In this document: positions 15,001 to 28,350 of the stretch, piece by piece
How positions within the stretch are numbered: position 1 is the stretch's first letter
Layout of the letters: every line of letters begins with the position of its first letter
NCBI GenBank assembly: GCA_030998225.1
Contig: JAPYXD010000678.1
Span: 1 to 64,000, forward strand
Origin: Diplolepis rosae
Taxonomy: Eukaryota > Arthropoda > Insecta > Hymenoptera > Diplolepididae
DNA length: 64,000 nt
Direction of reading: 5' to 3'
Position numbers and translations under genes: made by a program
The notes under the pieces: generated by a model
The model's database searches: none
The model's input: the letters and a program-made list of their open reading frames with translations, nothing else
Told to the model about the DNA's origin: nothing

Positions 15001-18000
15001 CCGGTTAAGCGGACACGATGGGGAGGTGACTACACTAAAATTGTTGTTACGACCCCCGGTTAAGCGGACACGATGGGGAGGTGACTACACTAAAATTGTT
15101 GTTACGACCCCCGGTTAAGCGGACACGATGGGGAGGTGACTACACTAAAATTGTTGTTACGACCCCCGGTTAAGCGGACACGATGGGGAGGTGACTACAC
15201 TAAAATTGTTGTTACGACCCCCGGTTAAGCGGACACGATGGGGAGGTGACTACACTAAAATTGTTGTTACGACCCCCGGTTAAGCGGACACGATGGGGAG
15301 GTGACTACACTAAAATTGTTGTTACGACCCCCGGTTAAGCGGACACGATGGGGAGGTGACTACACTAAAATTGTTGTTACGACCCCCGGTTAAGCGGACA
15401 CGATGGGGAGGTGACTACACTAAAATTGTTGTTACGACCCCCGGTTAAGCGGACACGATGGGGAGGTGACTACACTAAAATTGTTGTTACGACCCCCGGT
15501 TAAGCGGACACGATGGGGAGGTGACTACACTAAAATTGTTGTTACGACCCCCGGTTAAGCGGACACGATGGGGAGGTGACTACACTAAAATTGTTGTTAC
15601 GACCCCCGGTTAAGCGGACACGATGGGGAGGTGACTACACTAAAATTGTTGTTACGACCCCCGGTTAAGCGGACACGATGGGGAGGTGACTACACCAAAA
15701 TTGTTGTTACGACCCCCGGTTAAGCGGACACGATGGGGAGGTGACTACACTAAAATTGTTGTTACGACCCCCGGTTAAGCGGACACGATGGGGAGGTGAC
15801 TACACTAAAATTGTTGTTACGACCCCCGGTTAAGCGGACACGATGGGGAGGTGACTACACTAAAATTGTTGTTACGATCCCTTTTAAGCGGACACGATGG
15901 GGAGGTGACTACACTAAAATTGTTGTTACGACCCCCGGTTAAGCGGACACGATGGGGAGGTGACTACACTAAAATTGTTGTTACGACCCCCGGTTAAGCG
16001 GACACGAGGGGGAGGGGACTCCACTAAAATGGTTGTTACGACCCCCGGTTAAGAGGACACGATGGGGAGGTGACTACACTAAAATTGTTGTTACGACCCC
16101 CGGTTAAGCGGACACGATGGGGAGGTGACTACACTAAAATTGTTGTTACGACCCCCGGTTAAGCGGACACGATGGGGAGGTGACTACACTAAAATTGTTG
16201 TTACGACCCCCGGTTAAGCGGACACGATGGGGAGGTGACTACACTAAAATTGTTGTTACGACCCCCGGTTAAGCGGACACGATGGGGAGGTGACTACACT
16301 AAAATTGTTGTTACGACCCCCGGTTAAGCGGACACGATGGGGAGGTGACTACACTAAAATTGTTGTTACGACCCCCGGTTAAGCGGACACGATGGGGAGG
16401 TGACTACACTAAAATTGTTGTTACGACCCCCGGTTAAGCGGACACGATGGGGAGGTGACTACACTAAAATTGTTGTTACGACCCCCGGTTAAGCGGACAC
16501 GATGGGGAGGTGACTACACTAAAATTGTTGTTACGACCCCCGGTTAAGCGGACACGATGGGGAGGTGACTACACTAAAATTGTTGTTACGACCCCCGGTT
16601 AAGCGGACACGATGGGGAGGTGACTACACTAAAATTGTTGTTACGACCCCCGGTTAAGCGGACACGATGGGGAGGTGACTACACTAAAATTGTTGTTACG
16701 ACCCCCGGTTAAGCGGACACGATGGGGAGGTGACTACACTAAAATTGTTGTTACGACCCCCGGTTACTGTGACACGATGGGGAGGTGACTACACTAAAAT
16801 TGTTGTTACGACCCCCGGTTAAGCGGACACGATGGGGAGGTGACTACACTAAAATTGTTGTTACGACCCCCGGTTAAGCGGACACGATGGGGAGGTGACT
16901 ACACTAAAATTGTTGTTACGACCCCCGGTTAAGCGGACACGATGGGGAGGTGACTACACTAAAATTGTTGTTACGACCCCCGGTTAAGCGGACACGATGG
17001 GGAGGTGACTACACTAAAATTGTTGTTACGACCCCCGGTTAAGCGGACACGATGGGGAGGTGACTACACTAAAATTGTTGTTACGACCCCCGGTTAAGCG
17101 GACACGATGGGGAGGTGACTACACTAAAATTGTTGTTACGACCCCCGGTTAAGCGGACACGATGGGGAGGTGACTACACTAAAATTGTTGTTACGACCCC
17201 CGGTTAAGCGGACACGATGGGGAGGTGACTACACTAAAATTGTTGTTACGACCCCCGGTTAAGCGGACACGATGGGGAGGTGACTACACTAAAATTGTTG
17301 TTACGACCCCCGGTTAAGCGGACACGATGGGGAGGTGACTACACTAAAATTGTTGTTACGACCCCCGGTTAAGCGGACACGATGGGGAGGTGACTACACT
17401 AAAATTGTTGTTACGACCCCCGGTTAAGCGGACACGATGGGGAGGTGACTACACTAAAATTGTTGTTACGACCCCCGGTTAAGCGGACACGATGGGGAGG
17501 TGACTACACTAAAATTGTTGTTACGACCCCCGGTTAAGCGGACACGATGGGGAGGTGACTACACTAAAATTGTTGTTACGACCCCCGGTTAAGCGGACAC
17601 GATGGGGAGGTGACTACACTAAAATTGTTGTTACGACCCCCGGTTAAGCGGACACGATGGGGAGGTGACTACACTAAAATTGTTGTTACGACCCCCGGTT
17701 AAGCGGACACGATGGGGAGGTGACTACACTAAAATTGTTGTTACGACCCCCGGTTAAGCGGACACGATGGGGAGGTGACTACACTAAAATTGTTGTTACG
17801 ACCCCCGGTTAAGCGGACACGATGGGGAGGTGACTACACTAAAATTGTTGTTACGACCCCCGGTTAAGCGGACACGATGGGGAGGTGACTACACTAAAAT
17901 TGTTGTTACGACCCCCGGTTAAGCGGACACGATGGGGAGGTGACTACACTAAAATTGTTGTTAAGACCCCCGGTTAAGCGGACACGATGGGGAGGTGACT

Positions 18001-21000
18001 ACACTAAAATTGTTGTTACGACCCCCGGTTAAGCGGACACGATGGGGAGGTGACTACACTAAAATTGTTGTTACGACCCCCGGTTAAGCGGACACGCTGT
18101 GGTGGTGACTACACTTACATTGTTGTTACGACCCCCGGTTAAGCGGACACGATGGGGAGGTGACTACACTAAAATTGTTGTTACGACCCCTGGTTAAGCG
18201 GACACGATGGGGAGGTGACTACACTCAAAATTGTTGTTACGACCCCCGGTTAAGCGGACACGATGGGGAGGTGACTACACTAAAATTGTTGTTACGACCC
18301 CCGGTTAAGCGGACACGATGGGGAGGTGACTACACTAAAATTGTTGTTACGACCCCCGGTTAAGCGGACACGATGGGGAGGTGACTACACTAAAATTGTT
18401 GTTACGACCCCCGGTTAAGCGGACACGATGGGGAGGTGACTACACTAAAGGTGTTGTTACGACCCCCGGTTAAGCCGACACGTGGGGGAGGTGACGCCAC
18501 TAACATGGTTGTTCCGACCCCAGGTTAAGCGGCCTCGTTGGGGCGGTGACTACACTACAATTGTTGTTACGTCCCCCGGTTAAGCGGACACGATGGGGAG
18601 GTGACTACACTAAAATTGTTGTTACGACCCCCGGTTAAGCGGACACGATGGGGAGGAGACTACACTAAACTTGTTGTTACGACCCCCGGTTAAGCGGACA
18701 CGATGGGGAGGTGACTACACTAAAATTGTTGTTACGACCCCCGGTTAAGCGGACACGATGGGGAGGTGACTACACTAAAATTGTTGTTACGACCCCCGGT
18801 TAAGCGGACACGATGGGGAGGTGACTACACTAAAATTGTTGTTACGACCCCCGGTTAAGCGGACACGATGGGGAGGTGACTACACTAAAATTGTTGTTAC
18901 GACCCCCGGTTAAGCGGACACGATGGGGAGGTGACTACACTAAAATTGTTGTTACGACCCCCGGTTAAGCGGACACGATGGGGAGGTGACTACACTAAAA
19001 TTGTTGTTACGACCCCCGGTTAAGCGGACACGATGGGGAGGTGACTACACTAAAAGTGTTGTCACGACCCCCCGGTTAAGCGGACACGATGGGGAGGTGA
19101 CTACACTAAAATTGTTGTTACGACCCCCGGTTAAGCGGACACGATGGGGAGGTGACTACACTAAAATTGTTGTTACGACCCCCGGTTAAGCGGACACGAT
19201 GGGGAGGTGACTACACTAAAATTGTTGTTACGACCCCCGGTTAAGCGGACACGATGGGGAGGTGACTACACTAAAATTGTTGTTACGACCCCCGGTTAAG
19301 CGGACACGATGGGGAGGTGACTACACTAAAATTGTTGTTACGACCCCCATAGAAGCGGACACGATGGGGAGGTGACTACACTAAAATTGTTGTTACGACC
19401 CCCGGTTAAGCGGACACGATGGGGAGGTGACTACACTAAAATTGTTGTTACGACCCCCGGTTAAGCGGACACGATGGGGAGGTGACTACACTAAAATTGT
19501 TGTTACGACCCCCGGTTAAGCGGACACGATGGGGAGGTGACTACACTAAAATTGTTGTTACGACCCCCGGTTAAGCGGACACGATGGGGAGGTGACTACA
19601 CTAAAAATGTTGTTACGACCCCTGGTTAAGCGGACACGATGGGGAGGTGACTACACTAAAATTGTTGTTACGACCCCCGGTTAAGCGGACACGATGGGGA
19701 GGTGACTACACTAAAATTGTTGTTACGACCCCCGGTTAAGCGGACACGATGGGGAGGTGACTCAACTTATTTATTTGGTCAGCCCCCCGGTTAAGCGGAC
19801 ACGATGGGGAGGTGACTACACTAAAATTGTTGTTACGACCCCCGGTTAAGCGGACACGATGGGGAGGTGACTACACTAAAATTGTTGTTACGACCCCCGG
19901 TTAAGCGGACACGATGGGGAGGTGACTACACTAAAATTGTTGTTACGACCCCCGGTTAAGCGGACACGATGGGGAGGTGACTACACTAAAATTGTTGTTA
20001 CGACCCCCGGTTAAGCGGACACGATGGGGAGGAGTGGTGACTACACTAAAATTGTTGTTACGACCCCCGGTTAAGCGGACACGATGGGGAGGTGACTACA
20101 CTAAAATTGTTGTTACGACCCCCGGTTAAGCGGACACGATGGGGAGGTGACTACACTAAAATTGTTGTTACGACCCCCGGTTAAGCGGACACGATGGGGA
20201 GGTGACTACACTAAAATTGTTGTTACGACCCCCGGTTAAGCGGACACGATGGGGGAGTGTTGACTACACTAAAATTGTTGTTACGACCCCCGGTTAAGCG
20301 GACACGATGGGGAGGTGACTACACTAAAAATTGTTGTTACGACCCCCGGTTAAGCGGACACGATGGGGAGGTGACTACACTAAAATTGTTGTTACGACCC
20401 CCGGTTAAGCGGACACGATGGGGAGGTGACTACACTAAAATTGTTGTTACGACCCCCGGTTAAGCGGACACGATGGGGAGGTGACTACACTAAAAATTGT
20501 TGTTACGACCCCCGGTTAAGCGGACACGATGGGGAGGTGACTACACTAAAATTGTTGTTACGACCCCCGGTTAAGCGGACACGATGGGGAGGTGACTACA
20601 CTAAAATTGTTGTTACGACCCCCGGTTAAGCGGACACGATGGGGAGGTGACTACACTAAAATTGTTGTTACGACCCCCGGTTAAGCGGACACGATGGGGA
20701 GGTGACTACACTAAAATTGTTGTTACGACCCCCGGTTAAGCGGACACGATGGGGAGTGTGACTACACTAAAATTGTTGTTACGACCCCCGGTTAAGCGGA
20801 CACGATGGGGAGGTGACTACACTAAAATTGTTGTTACGACCCCTGCCAAGCGGACACGATGGGGAGGTGACTAGACTAAAATTGTTGTTACGACCCCCGG
20901 TTAAGCGGACACGATGGGGAGGTGACTACACTAAAATTGTTGTTACGACCCCCGGTTAAGCGGACACGATGGGGAGGTGACTACACTAAAATTGTTGTTA

Positions 21001-24000
21001 CGACCCCCGGTTAAGCGGACACGATGGGGAGGTGACTACACTAAAATTGTTGTTACGACCCCCGGTTAAGCGGACACGATGGGGTGGTGACTACACTAAA
21101 ATTGTTGTTACGACCCCCGGTTAAGCGGACACGATGGGGAGGTGACTACACTAAAATTGTTGTTACGACCCCCGGTTAAGCGGACACGATGGGGAGGTGA
21201 CTACACTAAAATTGTTGTTACGACCCCCGGTTAAGCGGACACGATGGGGAGGTGACTACACTAAAATTGTTGTTACGACCCCCGGTTAAGCGGACACGAT
21301 GGGGAGGTGACTACACTAAAATTGTTGTTACGACCCCCGGTTAAGCGGACACGATGGGGAGGTGACTACACTAAAATTGTTGTTACGACCCCCGGTTAAG
21401 CGGACACGATGGGGAGGTGACTACACTAAAATTGTTGTTACGACCCCCGGTTAAGCGGACACGATGGGGAGGTGACTACACTAAAATTGTTGTTACGACC
21501 CCCGGTTAAGCGGACACGATGGGGAGGTGACTCACACTAAAATTGTTGTTACGACCCCCGGTTAAGCGGACACGATGGGGAGGTGACTACACTAAAATTG
21601 TTGTTACGACCCCCGGTTAAGCGGACACGATGGGGAGGTGACTACACTAAAATTGTTGTTACGACCCCCGGTTAAGCGGACACGATGGGGAGGTGACTAC
21701 ACTAAAATTGTTGTTACGACCCCCGGTTAAGCGGACACGATGGGGAGGTGACTACACTAAAATTGTTGTTACGACCCCCGGTTAAGCGGACACGATGGGG
21801 AGGTGACTACACTAAAATTGTTGTTAAGACCCCCGGTTAAGAGGACACGATGGGGAGGTGACTACACTAAAATTGTTGTTACGACCCCCGGTTAAGCGGA
21901 CACGATGGGGAGGTGACTACACTACCAAATTGTTGCGTTACGACCCCCGGTTAAGGCGGACACGATGGGGAGGTCACTACACTAAAATTGTTGTACCGAC
22001 CCCCGTCTTTCCGGACACGATGGGGAGGTGACTACACTAAAATTGTTGTTACGACCCCCGGTTAAGCGGACACGATGGGGAGGTGACTACACTAAAATTG
22101 ATCTAACGACCCCCGGTTAAGCGTACACGATGGGGGAGGTGACTACACTAAAATTGTTGTTACGACCCCCGGTTAAGCGGACACGATGGGGAGTGTGACT
22201 ACACTAAAATTGTTGTTACGACCCCCGGTTAAGCGGACACGATGGGGAGGTGACTACACTAAAAATTGTTGTTACGACCCCCGGTTAAGCGGACACGACG
22301 GGGAGGTGACTACACTAAAATTGTTGTTACGACCCCCGGTTAAGCGGACACGATGGGGAGGTGACTACACTAAAATTGTTGTTACGACCCCCGGTTAAGC
22401 GGGAACGATGGGGAGGTGACTACACTAAGATTGTTGTTACGACCCCCGGTTAAGCGGACACGATGGGGAGGTGACTACACTAAAATTGTTGTTACGACCC
22501 CCGGTTAAGCGGACACGATGGGGAGGTGACTACACTAAAATTGTTGTTACGACCCCCGGTTAAGCGGACACGATGGGGAGGTGACTACACTAAAATTGTT
22601 GTTACGACCCCCGGTTAAGCGGACACGATGGGGAGGTGACTACACTAAAATTGTTGTTACGACCCCCGGTTAAGCGGACACGATGGGGAGGTGACTACAC
22701 TAAAATTGTTGTTACGACCCCCGGTTAAGCGGACACGATGGGGAGGTGACTACACTAAAATTGTTGTTACGACCCCCGGTTAAGCGGACACGATGGGGAG
22801 GTGACTACACTAAAATTGTTGTTACGACCCCCGGTTAAGCGGACACGATGGGGAGGTGACTACACTAAAATTGTTGTTACGACCCCCGGTTAAGCGGACA
22901 CGATGGGGAGGTGACTACACTAAAATTGTTGTTACGACCCCCGGTTAAGCGGACACGATGGGGAGGTGACTACACTAAAATTGTTGTTACGACCCCCGGT
23001 TAAGCGGACACGATGGGGAGGTGACTACACTAAAATTGTTGTTACGACCCCCGGTTAAGCGGACACGATGGGGAGGTGACTACACTAAAATTGTTGTTAC
23101 GACCCCCGGTTAAGCGGACACGATGGGGAGGTGACTACACTAAAATTGTTGTTACGACCCCCGGTTAAGCGGACACGATGGGGAGGTGACTACACTAAAA
23201 TTGTTGTTACGACCCCCGGTTAAGCGGACACGATGGGGAGGTGACTACACTAAAATTGTTGTTACGACCCCCGGTTAAGCGGACACGATGGGGAGGTGAC
23301 TACACTAAAATTGTTGTTACGACCCCCGGTTAAGCGGACACGATGGGGAGGTGACTACACTAAAATTGTTGTTACGACCCCCGGTTAAGCGGACACGATG
23401 GGGAGGTGACTACACTAAAATTGTTGTTACGACCCCCGGTTAAGCGGACACGATGGGGAGGTGACTACACTAAAATTGTTGTTACGACCCCCGGTTAAGC
23501 GGACACGATGGGGAGGTGACTAGACTAAAATTGTTGTTACGACCCCCGGTTAAGCGGACACGATGGGGAGGTGACTACACTAAAATTGTTGTTACGACCC
23601 CCGGTTAAGCGGACACGATGGGGAGGTGACTACACTAAAATTGTTGTTACGACCCCCGGTTAAGCGGACACGATGGGGAGGTGACTACACTAAAATTGTT
23701 GTTACGACCCCCGGTTAAGCGGACACGATGGGGAGGTGACTACACTAAAATTGTTGTTACGACCCCCGGTTAAGCGGACACGATGGGGAGGTGACTACAC
23801 TAAAATTGTTGTTACGACCCCCGGTTAAGCGGACACGATGGGGAGGTGACTACACTAAAATTGTTGTTACGACCCCCGGTTAAGCGGACACGATGGGGAG
23901 GTGACTACACTAAAATTGTTGTTACGACCCCCGGTTAAGCGGACACGATGGGGAGGTGACTACACTAAAATTGTTGTTACGACCCCCGGTTAAGCGGACA

Positions 24001-27000
24001 CGATGGGGAGGTGACTACACTAAAATTGTTGTTACGACCCCCGGTTAAGCGGACACGATGGGGAGGTGACTACACTAAAATTGTTGTTACGACCCCCGGT
24101 TAAGCGGACACGATGGGGAGGTGACTACACTAAAATTGTTGTTACGACCCCCGGTTAAGCGGACACGATGGGGAGGTGACTACACTAAAATTGTTGTTAC
24201 GACCCCCGGTTAAGCGGACACGATGGGGAGGTGACTACACTAAAATTGTTGTTACGACCCCCGGTTAAGCGGACACGATGGGGAGGTGACTACACTAAAA
24301 TTGTTGTTACGACCCCCGGTTAAGCGGACACGATGGGGAGGTGACTACACTAAAATTGTTGTTACGACCCCCGGTTAAGCGGACACGATGGGGAGGTGAC
24401 TACACTAAAATTGTTGTTACGACCCCCGGTTAAGCGGACACGATGGGGAGGTGACTACACTAAAATTGTTGTTACGACCCCCGGTTAAGCGGACACGATG
24501 GGGAGGTGACTACACTAAAATTGTTGTTACGACCCCCGGTTAAGCGGACACGATGGGGAGGTGACTACACTAAAATTGTTGTTACGACCCCCGGTTAAGC
24601 GGACACGATGGGGAGGTGACTACACTAAAATTGTTGTTACGACCCCCGGTTAAGCGGACACGATGGGGAGGTGACTACACTAAAATTGTTGTTACGACCC
24701 CCGGTTAAGCGGACACGATGGGGAGGTGACTACACTAAAATTGTTGTTACGACCCCCGGTTAAGCGGACACGATGGGGAGGTGACTACACTAAAATTGTT
24801 GTTACGACCCCCGGTTAAGCGGACACGATGGGGAGGTGACTACACTAAAATTGTTGTTACGACCCCCGGTTAAGCGGACACGATGGGGAGGTGACTACAC
24901 TAAAATTGTTGTTACGACCCCCGGTTAAGCGGACACGATGGGGAGGTGACTACACTAAAATTGTTGTTACGACCCCCGGTTAAGCGGACACGATGGGGAG
25001 GTGACTACACTAAAATTGTTGTTACGACCCCCGGTTAAGCGGACACGATGGGGAGGTGACTACACTAAAATTGTTGTTACGACCCCCGGTTAAGCGGACA
25101 CGATGGGGAGGTGACTACACTAAAATTGTTGTTACGACCCCCGGTTAAGCGGACACGATGGGGAGGTGACTACACTAAAATTGTTGTTACGACCCCCGGT
25201 TAAGCGGACACGATGGGGAGGTGACTACACTAAAATTGTTGTTACGACCCCCGGTTAAGCGGACACGATGGGGAGGTGACTACACTAAAATTGTTGTTAC
25301 GACCCCCGGTTAAGCGGACACGATGGGGAGGTGACTACACTAAAATTGTTGTTACGACCCCCGGTTAAGCGGACACGATGGGGAGGTGACTACACTAAAA
25401 TTGTTGTTACGACCCCCGGTTAAGCGGACACGATGGGGAGGTGACTACACTAAAATTGTTGTTACGACCCCCGGTTAAGCGGACACGATGGGGAGGTGAC
25501 TACACTAAAATTGTTGTTACGACCCCCGGTTAAGCGGACACGATGGGGAGGTGACTACACTAAAATTGTTGTTACGACCCCCGGTTAAGCGGACACGATG
25601 GGGAGGTGACTACACTAAAATTGTTGTTACGACCCCCGGTTAAGCGGACACGATGGGGAGGTGACTACACTAAAATTGTTGTTACGACCCCCGGTTAAGC
25701 GGACACGATGGGGAGGTGACTACACTAAAATTGTTGTTACGACCCCCGGTTAAGCGGACACGATGGGGAGGTGACTACACTAAAATTGTTGTTACGACCC
25801 CCGGTTAAGCGGACACGATGGGGAGGTGACTACACTAAAATTGTTGTTACGACCCCCGGTTAAGCGGACACGATGGGGAGGTGACTACACTAAAATTGTT
25901 GTTACGACCCCCGGTTAAGCGGACACGATGGGGAGGTGACTACACTAAAATTGTTGTTACGACCCCCGGTTAAGCGGACACGATGGGGAGGTGACTACAC
26001 TAAAATTGTTGTTACGACCCCCGGTTAAGCGGACACGATGGGGAGGTGACTACACTAAAATTGTTGTTACGACCCCCGGTTAAGCGGACACGATGGGGAG
26101 GTGACTACACTAAAATTGTTGTTACGACCCCCGGTTAAGCGGACACGATGGGGAGGTGACTACACTAAAATTGTTGTTACGACCCCCGGTTAAGCGGACA
26201 CGATGGGGAGGTGACTACACTAAAATTGTTGTTACGACCCCCGGTTAAGCGGACACGATGGGGAGGTGACTACACTAAAATTGTTGTTACGACCCCCGGT
26301 TAAGCGGACACGATGGGGAGGTGACTACACTAAAATTGTTGTTACGACCCCCGGTTAAGCGGACACGATGGGGAGGTGACTACACTAAAATTGTTGTTAC
26401 GACCCCCGGTTAAGCGGACACGATGGGGAGGTGACTACACTAAAATTGTTGTTACGACCCCCGGTTAAGCGGACACGATGGGGAGGTGACTACACTAAAA
26501 TTGTTGTTACGACCCCCGGTTAAGCGGACACGATGGGGAGGTGACTACACTAAAATTGTTGTTACGACCCCCGGTTAAGCGGACACGATGGGGAGGTGAC
26601 TACACTAAAATTGTTGTTACGACCCCCGGTTAAGCGGACACGATGGGGAGGTGACTACACTAAAATTGTTGTTACGACCCCCGGTTAAGCGGACACGATG
26701 GGGAGGTGACTACACTAAAATTGTTGTTACGACCCCCGGTTAAGCGGACACGATGGGGAGGTGACTACACTAAAATTGTTGTTACGACCCCCGGTTAAGC
26801 GGACACGATGGGGAGGTGACTACACTAAAATTGTTGTTACGACCCCCGGTTAAGCGGACACGATGGGGAGGTGACTACACTAAAATTGTTGTTACGACCC
26901 CCGGTTAAGCGGACACGATGGGGAGGTGACTACACTAAAATTGTTGTTACGACCCCCGGTTAAGCGGACACGATGGGGAGGTGACTACACTAAAATTGTT

Positions 27001-28350
27001 GTTACGACCCCCGGTTAAGCGGACACGATGGGGAGGTGACTACACTAAAATTGTTGTTACGACCCCCGGTTAAGCGGACACGATGGGGAGGTGACTACAC
27101 TAAAATTGTTGTTACGACCCCCGGTTAAGCGGACACGATGGGGAGGTGACTACACTAAAATTGTTGTTACGACCCCCGGTTAAGCGGACACGATGGGGAG
27201 GTGACTACACTAAAATTGTTGTTACGACCCCCGGTTAAGCGGACACGATGGGGAGGTGACTACACTAAAATTGTTGTTACGACCCCCGGTTAAGCGGACA
27301 CGATGGGGAGGTGACTACACTAAAATTGTTGTTACGACCCCCGGTTAAGCGGACACGATGGGGAGGTGACTACACTAAAATTGTTGTTACGACCCCCGGT
27401 TAAGCGGACACGATGGGGAGGTGACTACACTAAAATTGTTGTTACGACCCCCGGTTAAGCGGACACGATGGGGAGGTGACTACACTAAAATTGTTGTTAC
27501 GACCCCCGGTTAAGCGGACACGATGGGGAGGTGACTACACTAAAATTGTTGTTACGACCCCCGGTTAAGCGGACACGATGGGGAGGTGACTACACTAAAA
27601 TTGTTGTTACGACCCCCGGTTAAGCGGACACGATGGGGAGGTGACTACACTAAAATTGTTGTTACGACCCCCGGTTAAGCGGACACGATGGGGAGGTGAC
27701 TACACTAAAATTGTTGTTACGACCCCCGGTTAAGCGGACACGATGGGGAGGTGACTACACTAAAATTGTTGTTACGACCCCCGGTTAAGCGGACACGATG
27801 GGGAGGTGACTACACTAAAATAGTTGTTACGACCCCCGGTTAAGCGGACCCGATGGGGAGGTGAATACACTAAAATTGTTGTTACGACCCCCGGTTAAGC
27901 GGACACGATGGGGAGGTGACTACACTAAAATTGTTGTTACGACCCCCGGTTAAGCGGACACGATGGGGAGGTGACTACACTAAAATTGTTGTTACGACCC
28001 CCGGTTAAGCGGACACGATGGGGAGGTGACTACACTAAAATTGTTGTTACGACCCCCGGTTAAGCGGACACGATGGGGAGGTGACTACACTAAAATTGTT
28101 GTTACGACCCCCGCATAAGCTGTCACGATGTGGAGGTGACTACACTAAAATTGTTGTTACGACCCCCGGTTAAGCGGACACGATGGGGAGGTGACTACAC
28201 TAAAATTGTTGTTACGACCCCCGGTTAAGCGGACACGATGGGGAGGTGACTACACTAAAATTGTTGTTACGACCCCCGGTTAAGCGGACACGATGGGGAG
28301 GTGACTACACTAAAATTGTTGTTACGACCCCCGGTTAAGCGGACACGATG
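1..28350. repeat. 55-bp tandem satellite array (about 515 units)
   Basis: A head-to-tail repeat with a 55-bp period: starts of the GGGAGGTGAC segment fall at 1, 56, 111 and so on. The array is already running at base 1, so it extends beyond the left edge. One unit holds 28 G/C of 55, four CpG steps, a C5 run, a G4 run, and CACTAAAATT. The flanking DNA is far more AT-rich. Long stretches (roughly 7,330-12,140 and 12,150-15,670) show no change that I could see. Variant units are clustered, near 1,050-1,225, 16,000-16,055, 18,090-18,560, 19,340-19,790, 20,030-20,880, 21,830-22,430 and 27,820-28,135. The unit length is not a multiple of three and contains stop codons, so only short spurious reading frames occur. 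No function can be assigned. Confidence 0.97.

Noticed and set aside
2816..22398. Seven plus-strand frames of 67-70 codons in the satellite
   Set aside because: All are the same by-product of 55-bp units with small indels; the unit has stops and is not a multiple of three.
1..28350. CRISPR array
   Set aside because: The repeat units follow each other with no spacers, the period is constant, and the context is eukaryotic.
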